A DNA stretch of 64,000 bases from Antilocapra americana (taxonomy: Eukaryota > Chordata > Mammalia > Artiodactyla > Antilocapridae), in NCBI GenBank assembly GCA_007570785.1, contig ML660210.1, positions 1,222,027 to 1,286,026 on the forward strand. The letters are read 5' to 3'. Position 1 is the stretch's first letter. Each line of letters begins with the position of its first letter. A program made the position numbers and the translations under genes. A model generated the notes under the pieces. The model searched no databases. It was not told where the DNA came from and saw only the letters and a program-made list of their open reading frames with translations. Shown piece after piece: positions 55,240-64,000 of this stretch.

Positions 55240-55443
55240 TTGGTATTGTTTAGTCACTCAGTTGTGTCCAATTCTTTGTGACCCAGTGGACCTGCCAGGC
55301 TGTTCTCGCCATGGGATTTCCCAGGCAAGAATATTGAAGTGGATTGCCATTCCTTCTCCTGGGGATCTTCCCAACCCAGAAATTGAACCTGCATCTCTTG
55401 CGCTGGCAGATTTATTCTTTACCACTAAACCACCAGGGAAGCC
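55240..55443 (-). mobile_element. Bov-tA SINE, antisense
   Basis: 'GTATTGTTTAGTCACTCAGT' to 'CACTAAACCACCAGGGAAGC'. A short deletion in the Bov-A part removes 'ATGGACTGTAG'. Confidence 0.9.
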
Positions 55444-55519
55444 TAGTTTGAATTTAAGAATCTAAGCCATGCTTAGTATAGTTTTGACTGTGTTTTAAAA
55501 TATATATTCTCCTGGAGAG

Positions 55520-55905
55520 GCTGTTGTCAAGTTTCATAGGTGCTGTCTTGACACAGTTTTGAGATCATAGCTAAAACTCTCATCCACTCTGCAGGTAGTT
55601 TGCTGAATCTGCGCTTCCCTTACACTAACTCCTGTGTTAAAACATGCACATCCAGCTGCCAGAAATTCAAGCTGCCAAACATTTAGAGCTAGGTTCTGCT
55701 TTCTGAAACCATGAAAATATTCAAAATAACCAATCTTTCCATACATGTAAGCCAGCTTGCCATATATAAATCAACTCCTACAGCTCCAACTTGCTATTAA
55801 TCCTTTCCTCGGAGCAAACTCCTGTCTGACCCTTTGTGGCAGCCGTCTCCCTGCCAAAGCTATAAGTAATAAAAATGTTTGCCTTTTTTTTGCCTTGTCA
55901 TCATC
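55520..55905 (+). mobile_element. Possible LTR-like sequence
   Basis: TATATAAA at 55763-55770 and AATAAA at 55868-55873, about 100 bp apart, followed by a T-run, give an LTR-like promoter/poly-A layout. No family recognised and no termini identified. It may simply be chance. Confidence 0.3.
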
Positions 55906-56639
55906 AGAACCTAATAAACACTGAAACAATGGCACAGCCCTTGTTCCTTGTATGTATGGGGGTAGAAGTAGTCACCCTCGATAAGGTTAAAATGTCTACC
56001 TCCAAATTCCTTGATGTTATGAAAATAATAGGAGTACACTCAACTTGCCCATTTTAGTTTATTTTTTTCTGTGTTTCAGAAAGAGTGGAAATAATATAAG
56101 GACATTGTATCTTTCCTTTCTCTTTTACCTGAAGCAGCCTTTGCTGCTGAAATGTCCAGTGAAAGTATATCTGACCTTGATTTAACCAAGAGATAGCATT
56201 TATCATTGTGGAGTCCTGTTACCAAACAGCACCAGTGCCCAATCTCCATCTCAGCTGTTGAAAGGCACTGGAATCTACTTAATATAGACTTAGTAAATCA
56301 ACACTTCTCTTTGGTTGAGGGGCCACCCCAGGTCTTGCCTACTTCATCTCAGTATACTCAGGCAACATTAAAGCCTTCCTGTTCCCAACCCCCATAAATT
56401 CCATCAAGCTGTTATTCTATGTAATGTTTTATACATCTACAAAACAAACAAAAACTGCTTACACTACACTTTATACTTTTTTTTTGGATAAAAAAAAATC
56501 ATCCTTAACAGACATATGTTGTTTATGTCTCTCCATTCTAATACATAGTGCTAAAGCTGGGAATTTAACCTATGTTCAATTTTGTATTCCTGTTGAATCA
56601 AATATTAGGTTACTCTTTCCCCATGTATATATTACTCTT
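55906..56639. other. Unassigned sequence
   Basis: Moderate GC, no recognised repeat. Three open frames of 60-72 codons with no coding signature. Confidence 0.45.
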
Positions 56640-56935
56640 TGAAAATACATTTTCTATGGCTACATAACATTCTGACATTTATTTAACTTACCCTCTATTA
56701 GTTAGCTTACTCAGGTTTTCATAATTATTTTTCAGAAAGAGTGATACAATAAAATTATATTTAATTTTTCCTAATATTTTTCCTTATGATTATATTTCTA
56801 GAAGTAGATACATTGATATGGTTAACATACTTTAAGTCTTATAAAATATATTGCTCTCCAGATGGATACTACCAATGTATATTCCCATTAACAGTCTGCG
56901 ATGAGACTATTTTCAAAGGTCCACTTTCAACTCTT
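56640..56935 (-). mobile_element. Old L1M-type 3' fragment, antisense
   Basis: 'GGCTACATAACATTCTGACA', 'ATTTCTAGAAGTAGATACAT', 'TTGCTCTCCAGATGGATAC' and 'TATATTCCCATTAACAGTC' follow the reversed order of the L1M 3' region. Confidence 0.6.
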
Positions 56936-57107
56936 AACATTTTTTAATTCTAATATAAATGCTTGAGAAAAACTATAATAACTGCTCTTAAAATAGTAGG
57001 ATATGATAGTAGTGCTTAATATTAAAAAGAGAAAAGAAGCTAACAAATAAGTACTAAAGGGTGAATGTAGTTGGAAAAATATGAAACAACTCTTTACAGA
57101 TAAGTCA

Positions 57108-57312
57108 TAGGTTTATAGTTAGACACACTAGGGAATAAGTTCCATCACTATTACTCAGAGCTCTATAAACTTGAACGAGTTGCCTAAATTTTTTATACTT
57201 CAGGGGTCTCATTTGTAAAACTGATTTTCTAATCCATGTCATTAAATAATTGTCAGGATTAAATGAGAGAAGTTGGTGGCCCAAAGTAAATAGTAAATAT
57301 ATGGCAACTCTA
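57108..57312 (-). mobile_element. MIR SINE, antisense
   Basis: 'CTTGAACGAGTTGCCTAAAT', 'TCTCATTTGTAAAACTGATT' and 'TTGTCAGGATTAAATGAGAG' are the reversed MIR core in order. Confidence 0.78.
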
Positions 57313-57930
57313 AACACATGTTACCTTTGTGAATTATTTGAAAGCAATACAAAAATCAATCTATAAAATTTATTAACTCCTTTTTTACAGAAAAGAAATC
57401 AACTACAATTGATTTTTAAATGTTTCACTTAGTAGCTGTAGAATGATGAAAGTGTGTATTTCTAACCCTGTAAATCCTTTTTCTTTTCCTTTAAAATCCA
57501 ACATAGGCAGGAGTGAGGCAAGTGTGTTGAACATTATGACAGAAATTTTGCTTTCTTTCTCCCCATAAGTCTCAACTATATTCAAAATCATTTTTAAAGT
57601 CGGTATGTTTGAAACAGATTAAAAAGATCTAGATTCAATAAACAGTCTCTCAGTCTGAATAATTGTCCTGTGAAGGGAGATTGCATGCAGTTTAGGCACC
57701 ACTTAAAAATCATTGTGTGAATAGATTTCAGGGGTCCTGATTTTCAGCCCACTTTTCCCTGCTAATATCTGTTCCATTGTTTCTCTGAAGTGTGACTTTT
57801 TTAATGAGAGAAAGTTGTTAGAATTTCTAATGAAAGTGAGAACAATGAAGATAGCAAACTTTACTGTCTGGTGATATGTCATTATTATGTAATTTGGTTA
57901 TGAGATTTATTTTTCATACTCTTGTCAATA
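57313..57930. other. Unassigned sequence
   Basis: Nothing recognised. Confidence 0.45.
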
Positions 57931-57931
57931 G

Positions 57932-58640
57932 TGATCATTCATTTATTAAGCAAAAGTTTATTGAGATTCTACCATGTGTTTATACTGAGAGTAGAACTGT
58001 AAAATAATACAAGTCCCCTAACATAAATTTTTTTACATGTTCTTGAAAAACACAGAAAATAAAAATGAAAATACAAAGCTAAAAAAAATCTAATTTTGAT
58101 AAATGCCAAGAATGAAATAAACAACTTAACATGATAGAAAATAACTCAAGAGTTGGTCAGAATTATATCCTCTAGGGCAGTGACATTTTACCTAAGACTT
58201 CAAAGGTGAAAAACAGCCAGTTCATGAAAGGGCCTGAGGAAGTATAGAAGGTCATGAAGTAAGAATGGATTTGGTTTGCTCTAGAAAGAGAAATAAGATT
58301 ATTGAGTAAGAGTGAACAAGACAGGAATAACAGAATGTAAAACATAACAAGGTTAAAGTAATGTAAGAATTTGTTGACAAAGGTGAAAGTTTGTGTTTCA
58401 TTCTGATTTCAAAGCAAAGTCATAGTAAGGTTTTAATCAGGAGAATGGCATGATCCAATTTGTTGATTGAAGAGACTTTTCTTGCTGCTCCGTGGTAGCT
58501 GTCCATGTGGCAGATGAGAATTACAGAATGGATGGAGAAGAATGAGGTTGACCAGGGTGGTGTCTTTAATGATGGTGACCACTAGAGATTCAGGATGTAT
58601 TGTACAGGTAAGGCCAGAGGGCTTTGGAGAGATGGCATTA
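57932..58640 (+). mobile_element. Ancient interspersed repeat, family name uncertain
   Basis: Follows an old mammalian repeat consensus that I remember but cannot name securely: 'TTTATTGAGATTCTACCATG', 'GCAGTGACATTTTACCTAAG', 'AAGGGCCTGAGGAAGTATAG', 'GAGAATGGCATGATCCAATT' and 'GACCAGGGTGGTGTCTTTAA' in that order over 700 bp. The minus-strand frame at 58433-58645 is antisense to it and not a gene. Confidence 0.6.
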
Positions 58641-59845
58641 GCCATAACTGCATCCAGTTCGTATCACCAAAACTATTCGTTATTTGAAATAGTAAAATGC
58701 ATATATACCAGCTGATATATAATCACTATTTTTATCTTTCCAAGTGCCTTCCCTCAATCACATTGAACTCTCCTCCAGAATACTCCAGATGTCTCTGTAC
58801 TTCATCAAAGAAGTGTTAGTGTCCATCATCAGAAAAGCCAGCATTCTTTCTCCAAGATGGCCCTGCCATTGGTACCAAAATTCTCTAGATATAGAGGAGG
58901 AAGCAGGAGGAGAAACCAATTATGTTTTTCAACTTTTAACTTGTGTATTGAGTCCATGTATTTAGTAGGAAGGAGAAAAAATTGAGCTAAATATTCCTTT
59001 AGGAAAATGAAGATTTAAATTTGGGGCATGTAAATTTTTAGAAAAATTTAGGCTAATATGATGAAGATGAAGAGTTGCATATGGGCCGTTGAAAGTTATG
59101 AAAGACACCAGGGCTGTAGGTATGATACACAGACAGGAAGTCTATCCACTCTCATATTCCTCTTTGCTTCTTGTTTATTTATTTTGAAGCCTAAAAGGAA
59201 ATGTTTACAAGGGTCATCATAGTGCATTTTGGTATACATAAAAAGGCATGATTCATCTACATTTTAGACAGTATCTAAAACATATCAATGAAGTGTTTCT
59301 AAATACCTGTATAGTAACAAATGTAAGTTGCCAAGCAAAAAATGTTGTCTAAAGACCCAAGAAAATCTGAGTGTGGGGTGGGGATTTCATGAAAAGGATC
59401 CACATATAATATTTCCTCTTTCCATTTGTTCCTTGCTGTTTTCAGTGTTGTCATATATTATGCCTACAAATCAGTCTTATGGGAAGTGTAAAGGAGAGTT
59501 TAGGTTTTGGGGGATCAAACATGGAGAAGAGTATTTTGTAAACTAGAGAATGAAAAGATGAAGAAGGAAAATGACATACATCCCTATGACCTCTTACAGC
59601 ATACAGGAAAAAAAAAAAAAGATACCCTTGCTGAGGGTATCCATATCTGATTAATAATACCTACAAAAAAGTGTTGATTCTTCCTTTTCTTAGTGAAACA
59701 GTCTATTTCAAAACCCTATCAACCTCCCTCAGTGTTTTCTCCAGGTTGTACAATTTGACCATATATTATTTCATTTTATACTAGATTAATTAAAAAGCAT
59801 AAAAAGTATGATCAGAATTGTGTAACTTTTATTTCCCCATAGGCT
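58641..59845. other. Unassigned sequence
   Basis: About 1.2 kb; includes an A-run near 59608-59620. Small open frames (for example 58744-58965) lack recognisable domains. Confidence 0.45.
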
Positions 59846-59849
59846 TGAT

Positions 59850-60018
59850 AGGGAGCTTCCCTTGTGGCTCAGTAATAAAGAATCCACCTTCCAATGCAGG
59901 GGAAAATGACAACCCACTCCAGTATTCTTATCTAGGAAATCCCATGGACAGAGGATCCTGGCAGGTTATACTTCGTGAGGTCACAATAGAGTCAGACATG
60001 ACTTAGTGACTGAGCACC
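59850..60018 (+). mobile_element. Bov-tA SINE with internal deletion
   Basis: 'GAGCTTCCCTTGTGGCTCAG' and 'CCACCTTCCAATGCAGGGGA', then a jump past the B-box segment (about 40 bp missing) to 'CAACCCACTCCAGTATTCTT', ending 'GACTTAGTGACTGAGCACC'. Confidence 0.9.
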
Positions 60019-60506
60019 TGATTAGAATATCAGTCTATAATTTCACATACATTTCAGGTAATTGATTGTCACTGACAATAGATTGGACTATAGCTGAAAT
60101 GTGAAAATAGAAAAGTTGAAAATATACATTTTCAAGATATACCAGGAAATACTTTCCAATAATATTTGGAAATTTAATAAAGTAGTAATGTACCAGTAAT
60201 ACTTTCATTTTATTTGGTCAGTAATTTTACTCTAAATTGGAGAACTAATTCACAAACAGAATTAAAATGAGAAATAACTCTTTACCTGAACTACATCAGT
60301 TGAGCTGGTATAACACTTTGAAAAGGCTTAATAACAAAATCAAACACAGCCCCAAATAGACTGTAGTCCTGCTGTCCAATAGCCAGATGAGGCACCTTTT
60401 AGCAGACCAACTACAGACAAAGACTCTTTGAGATATTTTAAGGAGAAAGGAACTTAAACATATTGCTCATCTTAAAAAAGAAGAAATAAAGATAAATATC
60501 TCAATT
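60019..60506. other. Unassigned AT-rich sequence
   Basis: Nothing recognised. Confidence 0.45.
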
Positions 60507-60632
60507 AAAGTCAGTGATTCAGTGGACATGAGTTTGAGAAAGCTGTGGGAGATGGTGAAGGATGGGGAAGCTTGGTGTGCTACAGTTCATGGGGTCACTC
60601 AGAAATGACTGAGTGACTGAACAACAACAAAA
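60507..60632 (+). mobile_element. BovB 3' terminal fragment
   Basis: 'TCAGTGGACATGAGTTTGAG' to 'GAGTGACTGAACAACAAC', the last ~125 bp of BovB. Confidence 0.88.
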
Positions 60633-61205
60633 TCAATGAGGGTAATGCAGAAAAGGGAAAAAAAATGCCCAATACCTGCCTTATGCTTAAACACTCAAGG
60701 TTGATTAACTACAAATATAGAATTAACTATAAATTAATAAATCAGCCTCATCAATTCCCAGTAGATGTAGGTACAACTGGTCCTATTTATAGTGCCAGTT
60801 TTGCTTAACCTCATCCTTAGGGTGAAAATGTCATACATATTTTAGGTATTTCAAACCACTCAGATTTCTCCTGTCTCACAGCCCTTAATTGAAATGGTTG
60901 AGGTCTTGGCAGAAATACATATCTTCCTACTCCGTGTTATCATTGCTGAAACTTTAATAGAGAAAAACTTTTCAAATGGAATTGTACTCTTTATTGTACA
61001 GTAGAGGGACAATTTTTGAGGTTCCAGGTAATTTCTCTCTTCATAATTAAGTTGCATCTATTGTCTTCTCCATTAGTATTGATGCAGACACTCCAGATAA
61101 AGTTGACAATGTACCTGCCATTCTAAAGACAAAAAAAAAAATTATTGATGAAAACTCAGAAAAGCCAATAGAATATTGAAGGAGAAACATTTGAAGACTG
61201 GTGCT
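60633..61205. other. Unassigned sequence
   Basis: A-rich patches near 60655 and 61131-61141; no gene or repeat recognised. Confidence 0.45.
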
Positions 61206-62875
61206 GACTGACTTCAAGGTTTATTATAAAGGTATGTTAATCAAAACAGTGTCATACTGGTGAAACAAATAGATGAATTGGAACAGAAGAGAAAGGCTAG
61301 ATATGGACCCTTCCAAATATAGTCACCCCAGAGGAGGAAATGGCAACCCACTCCAGTATTCTTGCCTGGAAATTTCCATGAACGGAAAAGCCTGGTGGGC
61401 TGTAGCCCATGAGGTGGCAAAGAGTTGGACATGACTGAGCAATTGAGCACACAAATATAGTCAACTGATCTTTGATAAAGTGCAGTGACAATACAATGCA
61501 ATAAATGTGTTTTCAACAAATGGTTGAAGCAACTATTGTTGCTTAAGCAACTGGACATCCGCATATCCCATCCCATTCACCAAAAAGAAAAAAAAAAAAA
61601 AAAGGAAAGAAACTAGATCCTGACCTCCTGACCTTTTACAAAAATTAACTCAAAATGGATCATATAGTTATGTATAAAATGAAATGCACAAAACTATGAA
61701 ACTCCTAGAAGTTAACATGGAGAAAATCTAGATGACTTTGTATGTCGTGATTCCTTTTTAGATTCAACACAAAAGGCGTGGTCTATTAAAGAAATAATTG
61801 ATAAATTGGAATTTATTAAAATTAAAAACTTCTGCTATGCAAAAGACAATGTCAAAAATTAGAATATAAGCCACAGTTTGGGAGAATGACTCATCTGATA
61901 AAGGACTGGTATGTAAAATATACAAATAACTCTTAAAATTCAACCAGAAGAAAATAAGCAACTTGATTAAAAAATTAACTAACGATCTTAATATAGATAT
62001 CACCAAAGAAGACATTACAGATGGCAAATAAGCATATGAAAAGATGCTCCACATCACACGTCATCAGGGAAATACAAATTGAAACTTCAATGAGATACCT
62101 CTTCATAGCTATCAAAAGGTTCAGAGTCTGGAACACACACCCAATGCTGGTGAGGCTGTAGACCAACAGGAAGTCAAACAATTTGGCTAAAGTGCAGAAA
62201 GAAGACAATTGGTTAGAAGACAATTCAGTGGATTCTTACAAAATGGAACACTCATGATTTCCACATAAAAAGCTGCACACTGACTTTTATAGAAGCTTTA
62301 TTTATAATTGTCAAAACTCAGAAGCAAACAAGTTGTCCTTCAAAATAGTGAAAGATAAACTGTGGAACATCCAGACAATGAAATATTATTCTGTGATAAA
62401 TTATTTATCAAGCCATGAAATGACATGAAGAAAACTGAAATACATATTACTAGTAATAAGTGAAAGAAGTCAATCTGAAAGGTTACATATTGTATAACTG
62501 CAATTATATGACATTCTGGAAAGTCAGAACTATGGGGACAATGAAAGGATCAGTGGTTTCCAAGGTTCTGGGTGTGAGGGAAATGGATAGGCAGAACATA
62601 GAATTTTTAGAGTAGTGAAAATACTTTGTATGTTATTATTATGGTGGGTATATGTCATTATACTTTTGTCCACACCCAAAGAATGTGCAACACCAAGGTG
62701 AAACACTAAGGTGAACTATGAACTTTACGTGCTTATGATACCAATATAGGTCTGTTGCTGGTAAAATGTGTGGGAGCAGAGGAAATGGAAAAAACTATAC
62801 CTTCATCTCTATTTTGTTGTATAGATAAAGGTGTTCTAAGATAATGAATTCTATTAAAAATTCTTTGACATAGGA
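61206..62875 (+). pseudogene. Old L1M-type L1, ORF2 C-terminus and 3'UTR
   Basis: Collinear with L1: 'GACTTCAAGGTTTATTATAA', 'AACTCAAAATGGATCATATA', 'AAGCATATGAAAAGATGCTC', 'GAGATACCTCTTCATAGCTA', 'AATATTATTCTGTGATAAAT'. The old 3'UTR 'CCACACCCAAAGAATGTGCA' follows. Interrupted by a Bov-A at 61326-61451. An A-rich run at 61586-61604 is an internal expansion. No usable frame. Confidence 0.85.
61326..61451 (+). mobile_element. Bov-A monomer SINE with perfect 12-bp TSD
   Basis: 'CCCCAGAGGAGGAAATGGCA' start and 'GACTGAGCAATTGAGCACA' end. Flanked by identical CAAATATAGTCA at 61314-61325 and 61452-61463. Inserted within the old L1. Confidence 0.95.
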
Positions 62876-62889
62876 AAAATAATTGAAGC

Positions 62890-64000
62890 AGAACTTATTA
62901 AAAGTCAGATGCCTTACCAAACCATTATTCAGACCTTCCTAAAATAATATCTCTTGAAGTTAGAAGCGAAGGAGGGGATCAAATACACAAGGCATTCTAT
63001 TCAAAGATCTTCTCATATCTAGTGTTAGAACTTGTTATACTGTTGTCACGCCAGGAAAGAAATCAAATAGACAGGGATACTAATTTTTCTCCAGATCTCA
63101 GGCCTATCAGAAAAGCCATTATCTCTCATTCACTGGTACTACTTAACCCCCCCGATACCATCCATTCTTCCTGAAGCTACTTCTTCGTGTGTGAATTCTT
63201 GCTCGGGAGTTTTCAGTGTACCTCTAGAACAGGATAGCCAACACCTTATGGTCTTCACCTGGAGAAAGCTGCAATACACCTGAACAGTCAGGACTCAGTA
63301 TCCCACTGACATACCCTTTAATTTTCCCCAGGTCCCATATCAAAAATTAAAAAAATAAATTTGTGGGGGGATTCAGTTCTGATATAGCAGGTATACCATC
63401 TTCTGCTTTGTTCAAAGAACAAGGGAATCTATAAAAAGGATTTTGTTTACTTGCTCTCAGCCTTAGAAGAAAAACGACATGCATCCCAAAAGACGAATTA
63501 CAGTTTACCAGGACAGATCATTATTTAGTGTGTGACTTATCCAAGAAGAGGAAAACACTCTCCTGACAAACTAAAGCCCATCCAAATTTATCCCAAATCC
63601 CTCACAAACCACCCATTAATATTTCTTTGTTTAACTGAATATTACAGACAATAGGTGTCAAGTTTTTCTGAGATGTCATCCCTACTGTATGAATTGACTA
63701 GTCCTCTCCCCTTTGGAGCCCTGACAGGAGCAGAGCTTCTATAATCCAGAGAAAAGTGTTAAATACTCATTTTTTGTAGTTTGCCCAAATGACAAAAACT
63801 TCTTTTGTGTATTTGTGCATGAGGAGTCTGGTCAAGAATTGGAGTTTTAACTCAATTTCAGATATACCATCAAATACCTTTCACTTAATACATCCTCAGG
63901 CTCACCTGGGTACAAAACTTCAATCCCCTCATCTTTGGGCAGTTAGTGCTGCTGCAGAAATTGTTCATATTGCTGCTGAACTTGTTCTAAGTTCCCTGGT
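62890..64000 (-). other. Possible degraded coding remnant, unidentified, runs off the right edge
   Basis: On the minus strand several adjoining stretches look coding-like rather than random. PGNLEQVQQQYEQFLQQ and, after a stop, LPKDEGIEVLYPGEPEDVL lie at about 63885-63999. A frame change leads to RAPKGRGLVNSYSRDDISEK near 63650-63720, and GIPAISELNPPT lies near 63365-63400. Stops and frameshifts separate them. I do not recognise the protein. It could be a processed pseudogene, an old retroviral internal region, or chance. Base composition is less AT-rich than the neighbouring DNA. Confidence 0.3.

Overview
This window is non-genic DNA from a ruminant artiodactyl, most likely a bovid. The evidence is the repeat content. 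Throughout there are BovB (RTE-clade) LINEs, their SINE derivatives Bov-tA and Bov-A2, cetartiodactyl CHR-type tRNA-Glu SINEs and L1 copies with the ruminant (L1_BT-type) 5'UTR and 3'UTR. Species cannot be decided from sequence alone. I find no intact host protein-coding gene, no rRNA or tRNA gene, no CRISPR array and no prokaryotic feature. Every long open frame I recognise is a decayed piece of LINE ORF1, ORF2, reverse transcriptase or endonuclease, or lies antisense within a repeat. Family names are from memory of consensus sequences, so boundaries are good to about 5-20 bp unless a target-site duplication (TSD) is quoted.

Layout. 1-5.2 kb: AT-rich unassigned DNA with BovB 3' ends in both orientations. 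5.2-8.1 kb: a 5'-truncated L1 with a 14-bp TSD, then a minus-strand BovB split by a solo LTR, then a second LTR. 8.1-14.1 kb: unassigned DNA, a MIR, an antisense artiodactyl L1 and a 1.7-kb BovB with reverse-transcriptase motifs. 14.1-22.4 kb: several SINEs; an MLT1/MaLR provirus remnant broken by a CHR SINE that was itself extended by an L1; a 1.32-kb solo LTR with a 6-bp TSD; and a BovB with an 11-bp TSD. 22.4-24.7 kb: unassigned DNA and an (AT)n tract.

24.7-29.4 kb is one ancient L1 ORF2, interrupted by a younger L1 and a Bov-tA. The younger L1 carries a 98-bp inverted copy of the neighbouring old L1. 29.4-31.9 kb is a BovB cluster including BovB nested in BovB. 32-43.8 kb holds LTRs, an L1M, SINEs, a BovB with an internal 17-bp x 4 minisatellite, a 5'-inverted L1 and about 2 kb of unassigned sequence. 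43.8-49.25 kb is an L1 that keeps its whole 5'UTR and ORF1 region but has lost the endonuclease and reverse-transcriptase part of ORF2. 49.25-53.9 kb contains two BovB insertions with twin-priming-type 5' inversions, on either side of a Tigger DNA-transposon fragment holding a full-length Bov-A2. 54-64 kb is unassigned DNA, Bov-tA copies, old L1, MIR and another ancient repeat, ending in a possible degraded coding remnant that runs off the right edge.

The genes do not work together as a system: this is a palimpsest of retrotransposition. I did not find a convincing undescribed biological system. The strongest unusual observations are the 98-bp local inverted templated copy (26312-26409, from 25133-25230) and the two 5'-inverted BovB insertions, which look like twin priming in an RTE-clade element.
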